Positions 35,857 to 44,344 of a stretch of 64,000 nucleotides of DNA are shown in pieces. Position 1 is the first letter of the stretch. The number at the start of each line of letters is the position of its first letter. The position numbers and the translations under genes are program-made. Source of the stretch: Desulfuromonadaceae bacterium (lineage in GTDB: Bacteria > Desulfobacterota > Desulfuromonadia > Geobacterales > Pseudopelobacteraceae); contig JAQTZV010000017.1 of the NCBI GenBank assembly GCA_028687585.1, forward strand, positions 53,751-117,750, read 5' to 3'. The notes below the pieces were generated by a model, which was not told where the DNA came from, searched no databases, and saw only the letters and a list, made by a program, of their open reading frames with translations.

Positions 35857-38800
35857 ATGGAAAATTCAAATGTTAGAACATATAAAAAATCCCTGCTCTA
35901 CTTTATTGTAACCGTTATTGTTCTGGCAATACTTGGTCCTGCAGTTCTGAAAATATACCTTGCCACTCCTCAGGCGGCATCACATATTTCCCGTATGCTT
36001 TCTGATACTCTGGGTCAGCCTGTTGTCGTAAATAACGTCTTTTTTTCAGATGGCGCACTGCACCTGAAGGGGGTATCTCTCGATAATCCTGCGGGCTTTT
36101 CACGGCCAAAACTGCTGTCAATTGATTCCATTACCATAAAACCTGTGTGGTTCAAGTTACTGTCTGACGATAGAATTATTGAGAGAATAGCAGTGGAGGG
36201 AATTAACCTGGACTTGCGATGTAACAATGCCGGTGTTTGGAATGTTAACCAGATGCTCCGTCGGTTATCATCTCTGGAACCATCATCCACCGAGTATTTT
36301 ATTAATAAAATTACAATAACAAAAGGGACGTTGCAGATAAATGATCAGAAAATTGCTGTGTTGACTCTGAACATATCTAACCTTGCAACAAAAGGGACTA
36401 ACACATCAGGATTTCGTATGGAGTTTGATGATACCGGCCGTAATCATTATGTTATGTCAGGAAAAGCGCGTTTGAGCAAAGATCCCGAGCTTGAGATCGT
36501 GTTATCATCTTCAGCTGTATCTTTGAATAGTCTTTCCGGCTTACTGAAGGTCGACAGCATGTATCTGCCTGAAAAGGGAAATGCCAAACTTCAGTTAACT
36601 GCAACTCTGAGCAAAGGGAACGTTCGCAGCTCGGGGGAAATGCGTTTCAGCTCTGCAGTGATGCCTGCAGTCGAAAAGAACGATGCTTTCAGTGGTAATC
36701 TTGCTCTTTCAGCCGACTATGATATGCAAACAGGTCAACTTACTCTCGAGAATCTCTCGTTAGATCTGGACAAGTTGCTTGTTGTCAGGGCCTCCGGGAG
36801 TGTGAAGAGCCTGAAACAGGCAAGATATTTCGTGATCGATATCGGGACAGATGAAATTGATATTGGCAAAATAGGTCCGCTGATTCCGGCGTTGGAGCGC
36901 AGATCGTTTGCTGTCGGCGGTACATTGGGAAAAAGTTCTCTGCATCTGTCAGGCAATTCTGTTGACGGAATTTCCGCAGCAAGTGGAAATCTTCGCTTTT
37001 CACATGGCTTGCTGATTCAGGACAAGCGGCATATTTTCAATGACCTGTCTGTTACTGCTGCGGTTTCCGGCATAGGCGATTCCCTGACGGTAACCGGTAA
37101 AGTAATGCAGACGCAATCAGAAGGGGGAGCGATGCTTGAAACCCTCGATGCGCCCTACAAAGTTACACTCAATAGACATTTCAAAATAATTACGGCCCAG
37201 TCACCGGCATTAACAGCACGGGCACAGGGTGTATCATTTACCGGCAGACTCTCTTATGAGGAAGGAACGGCCCTGTTAGAGAATGCTACCGTTACGGCCA
37301 ATGATTTATCGGTGACGCTTGGCCATCTCTCGGCACGGATACCGGTAAAACAGGTTTCATCAGCAACAGTGCGCTTTCCGGTCACTGCGGATTTTACCGG
37401 ATGCGACATGCGTCGGGGTGATGCTCTCCTTAAAAAAGTTTCCGGAAATATCCGGGGCGCATATTTCTACAAACCGGGTGCGAAGTGGCTGGAAGGCGCA
37501 GCAGAACTCTACGCTCAAAAAATGATCTGGCAGGGGAAAGAGTCGGGCGCTACCAGGTTTCATGCAGAATTTTTAGAATCAGGGGGCACAGCGGATGTTA
37601 AAACAGCGCTGCTGGGCGGTTCGGTTCAAGGAACCGCGGTTTTCAATCCCTTTGCCTTGCAGGACAAGGTGGTATTCAAAATCAACGCACAAGGAATTCA
37701 ATTAACCGGAATCAACAAGTATGCCGGGCTACCGGGAGATATGACATTTTCAGGTGGGACGCTGGCCGCAGTCTGCAATGGCAATTATTCTTTATCAAAG
37801 GGATTCTTCTGCCATATTGCGGCAAATGGTGAAAATATTGAGTTGACAGGCAAAACAGGTAAAAAGGTTCTCTCGGCTGGCGGGATAAAAATTGATAGTG
37901 ATGTCTCCGACAGAAAATTGGTAATTAATGAGGCAATGCTTACCACCGGAAAAAAAGTTGCAGTCAAGGCAAGCGGTGCGATTGAGAATGCTTTTCTGCA
38001 AGAACGTCAAGGAGTGGTTGCCTTCAATGTTCCAAGAACGTCACTTACTGATGTCGTCGATTCCTTTCTCAATATTCTGCCAAGATCTCTGCAGGAGGCT
38101 ACGGTGGAGGGGATTCTCGCAGCAGAAGGCTCTGTCATACTACTGGAAGGCAGCGTTCTTGCTGATGGTGCTGTCACTCTGGCGGATATAACCATTGATG
38201 CTCCCACGGAAAATATAAGAGTATCGGGGATTAGCGGTGTGCTGCCTTTGTCTCTTTATCTTGCAGGCAGAGCAGACGTTACGCCTCCATCTACTTCAAG
38301 TTTTAATCGACAGAACTATGATACCCTCGTGAAGCAGCTTCATCAGACCTCAGAAAACAGCGAAACCATTAACATCAGAAGAGGTAGTCTCGGTGGATTA
38401 CGTGTGGATTCTGTAAAAATTCGGATAAGAGCTGACAGAGGTGTCACAGAAATAGTATCTCTTGATTCTTCAATCTATGAAGGCGCTCTTTTGGGAAAAG
38501 GGTTTATTACGGTACAAAACGGATTACTCTATCGTGGAGATCTGCTTTTCAACAATCTCAGTCTGGTAAAAATATGTAAAGCCTTTCCCGCTATTACGGG
38601 ATATTTATCCGGAAAAATAGATGGAATAGTGAGCATTCAGGGAAAGGGTACGCATGTATCAGATATAACCGGTTTTACCGAATTTTGGGCTCGGGAGACA
38701 GCCGGTGAAAAAATGCTTGTCAGCAAGGAATTTCTTCAGCGACTGTCAGGGAAAAAACTGAGCGGTTTCTTCTTCAGCTCCGATAGGTCCTATGATCATG

Positions 38801-39048
38801 CAGGAATAAAGGCCACTCTGGATAAAGGTTTTTTGAGCTTTGACACTCTTGACCTTTCACATACAAATATTTTAGGTGTCCGGGATCTGAGCGTCTCTAT
38901 TGCACCCAGCCAGAACCGGATCGCAATCGATCATTTACTCAAATCTGTCAAAGAGGCAACAGTACGCGGCACGGGCACTGCAGGTGCTACAGGAGGGGAA
39001 GCCACCTCAGGCGCTCCGCCGACAACTGAATTCAAGTGGGCCGAGTAA
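35857..39048 (+). CDS. AsmA/YdbH-like large envelope protein
   Basis: The 1063-residue protein has a single N-terminal membrane anchor (about 10-33) followed by the AsmA N-terminal region (ISRMLSDTLGQPVVVNNVFFSDGALHL is typical). A long beta-rich body of repeated strands follows, with an AsmA/YdbH-like C-terminal portion (GSLGGLRVDSVKIRI, GDLLFNNLSLVKICKAFPAI, GYLSGKIDGIVSIQGKG). Such proteins bridge inner and outer membranes and are linked to phospholipid transport. The DUF1318 lipoprotein gene directly after it matches the E. coli ydbH-ynbE-ydbL arrangement. Function is inferred from family. Confidence 0.8.
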   Translation: MENSNVRTYKKSLLYFIVTVIVLAILGPAVLKIYLATPQAASHISRMLSDTLGQPVVVNNVFFSDGALHLKGVSLDNPAGFSRPKLLSIDSITIKPVWFKLLSDDRIIERIAVEGINLDLRCNNAGVWNVNQMLRRLSSLEPSSTEYFINKITITKGTLQINDQKIAVLTLNISNLATKGTNTSGFRMEFDDTGRNHYVMSGKARLSKDPELEIVLSSSAVSLNSLSGLLKVDSMYLPEKGNAKLQLTATLSKGNVRSSGEMRFSSAVMPAVEKNDAFSGNLALSADYDMQTGQLTLENLSLDLDKLLVVRASGSVKSLKQARYFVIDIGTDEIDIGKIGPLIPALERRSFAVGGTLGKSSLHLSGNSVDGISAASGNLRFSHGLLIQDKRHIFNDLSVTAAVSGIGDSLTVTGKVMQTQSEGGAMLETLDAPYKVTLNRHFKIITAQSPALTARAQGVSFTGRLSYEEGTALLENATVTANDLSVTLGHLSARIPVKQVSSATVRFPVTADFTGCDMRRGDALLKKVSGNIRGAYFYKPGAKWLEGAAELYAQKMIWQGKESGATRFHAEFLESGGTADVKTALLGGSVQGTAVFNPFALQDKVVFKINAQGIQLTGINKYAGLPGDMTFSGGTLAAVCNGNYSLSKGFFCHIAANGENIELTGKTGKKVLSAGGIKIDSDVSDRKLVINEAMLTTGKKVAVKASGAIENAFLQERQGVVAFNVPRTSLTDVVDSFLNILPRSLQEATVEGILAAEGSVILLEGSVLADGAVTLADITIDAPTENIRVSGISGVLPLSLYLAGRADVTPPSTSSFNRQNYDTLVKQLHQTSENSETINIRRGSLGGLRVDSVKIRIRADRGVTEIVSLDSSIYEGALLGKGFITVQNGLLYRGDLLFNNLSLVKICKAFPAITGYLSGKIDGIVSIQGKGTHVSDITGFTEFWARETAGEKMLVSKEFLQRLSGKKLSGFFFSSDRSYDHAGIKATLDKGFLSFDTLDLSHTNILGVRDLSVSIAPSQNRIAIDHLLKSVKEATVRGTGTAGATGGEATSGAPPTTEFKWAE

Positions 39049-39087
39049 CTGCAATAGTTACTTACAATCAAATGGGAGGATAAAAAA

Positions 39088-39744
39088 ATGAAACTTTTGA
39101 AATGGTTGTTGACTGGAGGATGCGGACTTTTAGTCTCATGTGCAATAATTACCGTTAATGTCTATTTCCCCGAAAAGGCAGTCAAGGATGCGTATAAATC
39201 GCTGGACGAAATGCTCCTTAATACTGACGGACAAAATATGCCCGTTGGCGGAAAACAACCATCTCTGGATCCAAAACCACCGCAACCTGGACCACAGAGC
39301 AGCCTGCCAATAATTTTCCCGAATTTCTCCTTGACCGCTGTTGCCCATGCTGCTGAAAATGGTGATGATCTGGCAATAGAATTGGGAAGTATGCCTGAGG
39401 TTGCCAGTGCCTATGCGGAAATGAACCAGCGACAGTCTGCGCTGAATGCACTCTTTAACAGCGGAGCAGTCGGATTAACAAGTCAGGGTCTGGTTACTGT
39501 GCGGGATAAAGCGAAAGTAACCTCTCAGGATGAAGTGATTGTCAGCTCGGAAAATAAGAGCCGCAAGACGATTGTCGGCGGCATGGCAAAAGCTATATTG
39601 AAGATAACCAAACAAGAAGCGACAAAAGCCGCTCTTGATCAGACCATAGGCAAAGCAGCTGCTACATATGCAGAAACAAAACGTGAATCTGCGAAAGCGG
39701 GTTGGTGGATACAACTTCAGAACGGCAAATGGGTGCAAAAATAA
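39088..39744 (+). CDS. DUF1318 (YdbL-like) lipoprotein
   Basis: The 218-residue protein starts with a lipoprotein signal (LLVSC lipobox, Cys at about 18) followed by ITVNVYFPEKAV and YKSLDEMLL. A proline-rich linker and a second hydrophobic stretch follow, then a C-terminal DUF1318 domain closing with GKWVQK. It is 39 bp behind the AsmA-like gene with GGGAGGA upstream. In E. coli the cognate YdbL acts with YdbH and YnbE; here YnbE- and YdbL-like parts may be joined in one protein. The fusion idea is an inference. Confidence 0.75.
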   Translation: MKLLKWLLTGGCGLLVSCAIITVNVYFPEKAVKDAYKSLDEMLLNTDGQNMPVGGKQPSLDPKPPQPGPQSSLPIIFPNFSLTAVAHAAENGDDLAIELGSMPEVASAYAEMNQRQSALNALFNSGAVGLTSQGLVTVRDKAKVTSQDEVIVSSENKSRKTIVGGMAKAILKITKQEATKAALDQTIGKAAATYAETKRESAKAGWWIQLQNGKWVQK

Positions 39745-39896
39745 TTTACGGAACAGATAAACGAGGATGGTATTGTTCCTGCCAGGGAGAGGACGGAGTG
39801 ATGGTTCAGTTTGGTGGCGGTAGAACGCCCCAAGAGAAGTGGAAGGACATAAATGGCAGCGATAGGTTCAATAGAAGATTCATGATTTTCAGATGA
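39729..39896 (+). CDS. hypothetical 55-residue protein
   Basis: The frame overlaps the end of the DUF1318 gene by 16 bp and encodes a soluble glycine-rich peptide (KRGWYCSCQGEDGVMVQFGGG). The overlap and spacing are compatible with coupling. No family recognised; it may be spurious. Confidence 0.25.
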   Translation: MGAKIIYGTDKRGWYCSCQGEDGVMVQFGGGRTPQEKWKDINGSDRFNRRFMIFR

Positions 39897-39963
39897 TTGA
39901 GTAAATAAATCCAGATGAGGGAAGACAAAATGCAACAGGTATCCCGACCGGCGCAACGATCAC

Positions 39964-40431
39964 ATGTCATCACTACTTGCAGTTGACCTGGGGCTGAAAG
40001 CTGGTCTAGCACTCTATTGTGACAACGGCAGGCTCTGCTGGTACCGGTCGCATAACTTTGGCACTACGGAACGGCTCAGACGCGGAGTGCCAGGAATACT
40101 GGATGCAATTCCTGACCTTATTGCAATTGTCGTCGAGGGAGGTGGCAATCTGGCAACGGTATGGCAGAAAGAAGCAGAACGCCGGATGCTTTCTTGTTAC
40201 CGGATTAATGCCGGTGAGTGGCGACTGATGTTTCTCTATTCTCGGGAACAACGCACCGGAGTGGAATCAAAGAAACACGCAGGAGAAATCGCCCGTCGCG
40301 TCATAGAATGGTCTGAAGCCCCGCGCCCAACCTCACTGAGGCACGATGCGGCAGAGGCGATTATGATTGGTCTGTGGGGAGTGAAAAAACTAGGGTGGCT
40401 GAACAGGCTGCCAAAGGAACTGCAGCGATGA
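39964..40431 (+). CDS. RuvC/RNase H-fold protein
   Basis: The 155-residue protein has the acidic pattern of RuvC-like nucleases: AVDLGLKAGLAL (first Asp), IVVEGGGN (Glu) and RHDAAEAIMIG (Asp with following acidic residue). It lacks the length of RuvC itself (about 170) but is close. It overlaps by 4 bp a 23-codon frame (40428-40499, MTSLRDKAIKSAQ) that may be a truncated partner. Whether it cuts Holliday junctions or serves another nucleic-acid role is not known. Confidence 0.6.
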   Translation: MSSLLAVDLGLKAGLALYCDNGRLCWYRSHNFGTTERLRRGVPGILDAIPDLIAIVVEGGGNLATVWQKEAERRMLSCYRINAGEWRLMFLYSREQRTGVESKKHAGEIARRVIEWSEAPRPTSLRHDAAEAIMIGLWGVKKLGWLNRLPKELQR

Positions 40432-40595
40432 CGAGTCTACGCGACAAGGCGATTAAGTCAGCGCAGAGATTTCTCTCCACGGCAGATCCTGTCATGTAGA
40501 GTCTCATCAAGCCTGCTCCCTTTACACTAACTCCAAAAATTGATGGCCGGAGTGATAACGGATAGTAGCTTTTTACGAGATTGACGCATTGAGAG

Positions 40596-41240
40596 CTATT
40601 TACTTACTGTTGAGAGGGTTATGTCCCCGTACCATGCTTCCGCACTCCCGCCGGTATTATCAGTGTCGGTCATGATGGCAATTGCTTCGGCTTCTGGCGG
40701 GTCGGTTCCGAACAGGGTGCGATAATCTGCAAAGACATCCCGCTCTTCGGTCAACCACTGCCCGGCTCTCCCATTCCCGGATTCCACAGCAACCATTTTG
40801 GAGTTGGCGGAATACGCACTCGGGACAGTGAGCCCCTTGGCCAGTTTATTCGCCCAGATGTAGTTAATCGCCTGCATTTGCCAAAAATATCGGCCAGTGA
40901 AGACGACATACACACGCGCAGCATAGTCATCGCCACTTTTTAGTTTCTCGTCACCGTTCTTGATAGTGTCTGCTATTTTCCAACTCCAGCGCAAGTAACG
41001 GTGCTTTGAAGGTTGAAAACTGATTTTCCGTATCATCCCTGACGCAGAACCATGACTGGTAGCTTTAACTACCGTCCGGCTATCTTCTTTTACCAGACGG
41101 TAGTCAGTCTTTCCTTTAAAACTCTTTGCTTCCCAACCGGTCAAGCCGTCTGTAGCAAAGCGACTGACGTGAATTTCATCCGCATTCGCAAGTGACACAA
41201 ACACGCTCACAATAGCAAGTAAAGCCCAGAATGTTTTCAT
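40596..41240 (-). CDS. DUF3047 family exported protein
   Basis: The 214-residue protein has a signal peptide (to about residue 20, ending SLANA), then a beta-rich domain of the DUF3047 type (HRYLRWSWKI, DDYAARVYVVF, INYIWANKL, EAIAIMTDTDNTGGSAEAWYGDI). Its start overlaps the arsS stop by 4 bp (ATGA), so it is the last gene of the six-gene minus-strand operon. Its role is unknown. Confidence 0.8.
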   Translation of the reverse strand: MKTFWALLAIVSVFVSLANADEIHVSRFATDGLTGWEAKSFKGKTDYRLVKEDSRTVVKATSHGSASGMIRKISFQPSKHRYLRWSWKIADTIKNGDEKLKSGDDYAARVYVVFTGRYFWQMQAINYIWANKLAKGLTVPSAYSANSKMVAVESGNGRAGQWLTEERDVFADYRTLFGTDPPEAEAIAIMTDTDNTGGSAEAWYGDITLSTVSK

Positions 41241-42196
41241 GGTACGAGTGCCCCGGTACAACTGGAGCCCTCACCAGCGGTGCAGCAATAGCAGTGCTGG
41301 GCAAGATCAATTTGCATTCCGATCATACCTGCGTCGTCCAGTTCTGAAATTGTTATTTCGGAACCATCACCCGCGGTAATCGGCATGCCAAGAGCCTGAT
41401 TGAAATCGCAGTTGTAAATTGTTCCCTGCCAATCGACACTAAGCAGGGTACGGCACATGATATTGCCCGCAGCCTCGGGATTAAAACGCCCTTCAAGCAT
41501 CCGCAGATAGTCTGGGAATGTGCCGGTGGCTTCAAGATGCTTGCGAAAACGCCCAATCGGAGCATTAGTGATCGTGAACAGATGATTGAAGACAATACCG
41601 TGAGTAACTGACAGTTCGGTCTTGTATGCAGCTTCCAACTCCTGCTGACTTCCTGGAACAAAGTTTCCGCCCGGATTGTAGACCAGATCAAGCTCCATAT
41701 CTGTTCCATAGCCAAGGAAATTAAGCCGCTTCAGTACTCGAATGCACTTGTGATAGACCCCGTTACCACGCTGCTGGTCAACGTTTTCTTCCAGATAGCA
41801 GGGAAGCGAGCCGATAATGGTCAGCTCATGGCTGCGACAAAACTCCGGCAGCCATTCCCACTCCGGCTCAGCCATGATTGCGAGATTACTGCGCAGCATT
41901 CGACGTGTTGCCAGCCCTTCAGTTCGTTCAATCAGGTAGCGGAAATCCGGATTCATCTCCGGACAGCCGCCGGTGATATCAAGAGTAAGACCGGGGTGAC
42001 GTGCAAGAAATTCGGCAATCTGGTCCATGACAACTGTCCTCATGACTTCCGTCCCGCGTCGTGAGGCATCGACATGGCAGTGAGTGCAGTGCAGGTTGCA
42101 GAGATTGCCAAGGTTGACCTGCAGGGTTTGCAGACTTTTAAAGGTTTCGTAGTCCGGATTAACCGCCTGAAGACGGTCTTTGAATAGAGGCACCAT
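41237..42196 (-). CDS. arsS: ArsS-type radical SAM protein
   Basis: The 319-residue protein has the radical SAM cluster motif Cys33-x3-Cys37-x2-Cys40 (CNLHCTHC), then LDITGGCPEMNPDFRYLI, and a C-terminal cysteine-rich auxiliary-cluster region (YNCDFNQALG, HCYCCTAGEGSSC). This architecture is that of the arsenosugar biosynthesis enzyme ArsS. Some members carry selenocysteine in the C-terminal motif; this one has cysteine. No ArsM methyltransferase gene is nearby, so arsenosugar production here is uncertain. It follows the EamA gene by 23 bp. Confidence 0.88.
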   Translation of the reverse strand: MVPLFKDRLQAVNPDYETFKSLQTLQVNLGNLCNLHCTHCHVDASRRGTEVMRTVVMDQIAEFLARHPGLTLDITGGCPEMNPDFRYLIERTEGLATRRMLRSNLAIMAEPEWEWLPEFCRSHELTIIGSLPCYLEENVDQQRGNGVYHKCIRVLKRLNFLGYGTDMELDLVYNPGGNFVPGSQQELEAAYKTELSVTHGIVFNHLFTITNAPIGRFRKHLEATGTFPDYLRMLEGRFNPEAAGNIMCRTLLSVDWQGTIYNCDFNQALGMPITAGDGSEITISELDDAGMIGMQIDLAQHCYCCTAGEGSSCTGALVP

Positions 42197-42219
42197 AATT
42201 ATTAACTACTCCTTTATTT

Positions 42220-43077
42220 TCAAGCATTGAACAGTAACAGTATTGAGAATACTGCCAGACATGCTGCAACTGTGTTTCTTGTCGTAAGCCTTTCAATTTT
42301 CAGCACTGCTGAAAGCAGCAGGGCAATAACAAAACTCATGTTGGCAATCGGTATCACGATGCTTGCCTCTCCAACTTTCAGCCCCTGGATCAGGAAATTA
42401 ACGATGCAGAACACCAGAAAACCGGAGAGAGCCGAATAGACGATTTTCTTTTGTGTAACGATGAATCTCTTTTCGATACATTTGGCATATAAAGCCCCAC
42501 CGACTACCCAGCATACGGCAACAATCAGGAGCATCGACTGAGCGTCTGCTTGCGCGGACAGACCGGATTTTGAAACAATGCCATAGAGCGCCCTGCAGAG
42601 GGAGGCGCTAACAACTATCCAGAAAAAGAGCGCGGATTTTCCATGTGTATTTGATGTCTTGCCGGCACCGTACATCAGCAGAACTGCAATGATTCCGAGA
42701 ATGATTCCGGCGAGTTTTATTTGGCCGACGGACTCGTGCAGAACCAGATAGGACAGAATAACCACGCCGATGGTGTTCAAACGATATACTGTTGAACCGA
42801 GGCTGACATTGATATGCGTCAACCCCTCAATCAGTAACAAATTAGAGAGCGTTAGAAGAACCCCGGCAATCAGTCCGTAGCTTATAGTTGCACTCTCTGC
42901 ACGAAACGGGGCACCGTTCAGCCGCATCCAGAACAGCTGCATCACCGCCCAGGTCACTCCAATCCCGAGAACGTACATTCCCCGTGATCTTTCCCTGGCA
43001 GAATATTTCTTGCACACGACATCATAGATGCCGGCGAAGATCATGCTCAACAGGGCAAAGGTCACACCATTCGACAT
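42220..43077 (-). CDS. EamA/DMT-family transporter
   Basis: The 285-residue protein is composed of ten predicted membrane helices in two EamA repeats (about 5-135 and 145-285). Sequence cues are LLTLSNLLLIEGLTHINVSLGS and IVIPIANMSFVIALLLS. It is the fourth gene of the operon, between the selenoprotein and arsS, and may export or import the product of the radical SAM enzyme. The substrate is unknown. Confidence 0.85.
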   Translation of the reverse strand: MSNGVTFALLSMIFAGIYDVVCKKYSARERSRGMYVLGIGVTWAVMQLFWMRLNGAPFRAESATISYGLIAGVLLTLSNLLLIEGLTHINVSLGSTVYRLNTIGVVILSYLVLHESVGQIKLAGIILGIIAVLLMYGAGKTSNTHGKSALFFWIVVSASLCRALYGIVSKSGLSAQADAQSMLLIVAVCWVVGGALYAKCIEKRFIVTQKKIVYSALSGFLVFCIVNFLIQGLKVGEASIVIPIANMSFVIALLLSAVLKIERLTTRNTVAACLAVFSILLLFNA

Positions 43078-43114
43078 TTAAGTTACTCCGTGATCTTGAT
43101 GATGGAACTCTTAC

Positions 43115-43651
43115 TCAACCTGCGGTGATAACCTTTAAAATCTGCTCAACGGATGGTCGATCTGCCGGTCCCTCGCCAATGTGATGTAAGCGAACAATCC
43201 CTTCCGGATCGATGATCACATCACCGCCTCTTTGATAGATATCCCCATCCGACTTTTTCGGTTTGTTGCCCTTCAGCAGCTCCTTGAAATAGACCCGCCA
43301 GGTTTTAATTCCCCAGATATCCCAGAAAGACGCAGCGAGCATGCCATAGCCTTTATAAAGCTCACGAGTGCTATCAATAAAAATCGGCCAGGTAAGTGCT
43401 GTATCTTCAATATAACAACGGGCAAGAAAGTCATTTTCAAAGGTAACGACAACCACGTTCACATTCAGTCTGTTAAGTTCATCTTCCTTATCACGCAACT
43501 GCGTAATGTGCGTCCGGCACGGTAGTCAACCAAGATGCCGGTGAAACACCATCAGGAGCCAACTCCCCTTATATTCTTCCTGAGAATGCAGGTTGCCATT
43601 ACTGTCGTGAATGGAAAAAGGCTTCGCAAGTTTTCCTGTTAAATCAGTCAT
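43115..43651 (-). CDS. peroxiredoxin-like selenoprotein with U-x-x-C motif (UGA read as Sec)
   Basis: Read through one in-frame TGA (43526-43528), the frame gives a 178-residue thioredoxin-fold redoxin. It starts MTDLTGKLAKPFSIHDSNG, then WLLMVFHRHLG-Sec42-LPC45-RTHI and continues RDKEDELNRLNVNVV. Sec42 stands where relatives have the catalytic Cys of HLGCxxC, and Cys45 completes a U-x-x-C pair. The start has GAGG eight bases upstream. A conventional gene caller would annotate only the part after the TGA. It lies 14 bp after the VTT gene in the operon. Peroxide or disulfide chemistry is likely; the substrate is unknown. Confidence 0.85.
43491..43528 (-). promoter_or_regulatory. candidate bacterial SECIS hairpin
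   Basis: Directly downstream of the UGA on the minus strand, TTACGC-AGTT-GCGTGA forms a hairpin, with an alternative outer stem ACGCA/TGCGT. The distance from the UGA (about 20 bases) is in the range used by SelB. Structure judged by eye only. Confidence 0.4.
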
Positions 43652-43665
43652 AACACTACCTCGGT

Positions 43666-44340
43666 CTATTTCCTTTTTTTTAACTTGTTGTACAGCACCG
43701 GTATTAGGGCAAACAGTCCGAGCAAGACAAATGAGCCGAGCACACGGGGTGAGGCGATGCCGGAGAGAGAATCAATGGTTGCCAGGCTCGCACCGGCATT
43801 GACATAGACAAAGCCCCCCGGGATAATGCCGAGCATGGTACCAAAGAAGAATGTCCGCAGCGGTAGACGGGTCAGTCCGGCAGCCAGGTTGATCAGAAAG
43901 AACGGAAACAGTGGTACCAATCGCAAAAACAACAGATAGCTGAATCCGCGCTGCTCAAGCTCCCGATTCATCCCCTCCAGCTTGCTGCCGAATTTGTTCA
44001 GGACGACATCACGCAGCAGATAGCGGGTCACGAGAAAGGCGAGAGTAGCGCCTGCCGTCGCAGCGATGTTGGCGTAAACCGTGCCCATTATCGAACCAAA
44101 GATTGCCCCTGCTGCCAGTGACAAAATTGCTGCCCCCGGCAGCGACAGTGCGGTTTGAATAATGTAGATCGCCATGAATCCGGCCACCATGATCAGCTGG
44201 TGTGCAGCATAATATTCAAGCAGCGTCTGGCGGTTAGCCTTGAGAGCCGTCAGCGTCAGAAAGCGTTGCAGGTCAAAATAGAAGAACAGTATGACAAAAA
44301 CGATACCGGCCAGAGCCAGTGCGGCCTTTTTAATATTCAT
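43666..44340 (-). CDS. TVP38/TMEM64 (VTT domain) membrane protein
   Basis: The 224-residue protein has about six hydrophobic segments and the VTT/SNARE-associated core: LPGAAILSLAAGAIFGSIMG, RYLLRDVV, and FLLFLRLVPLFPFFLINLAAGLT-like sequence (LRLVPLFPF visible). It begins 4 bp after the flavoprotein gene upstream. TVP38 proteins are often found beside mercuric-reductase-like flavoproteins. Transport or scrambling of a small compound or lipid is possible; not determined. Confidence 0.88.
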   Translation of the reverse strand: MNIKKAALALAGIVFVILFFYFDLQRFLTLTALKANRQTLLEYYAAHQLIMVAGFMAIYIIQTALSLPGAAILSLAAGAIFGSIMGTVYANIAATAGATLAFLVTRYLLRDVVLNKFGSKLEGMNRELEQRGFSYLLFLRLVPLFPFFLINLAAGLTRLPLRTFFFGTMLGIIPGGFVYVNAGASLATIDSLSGIASPRVLGSFVLLGLFALIPVLYNKLKKRK

Positions 44341-44344
44341 AGCA

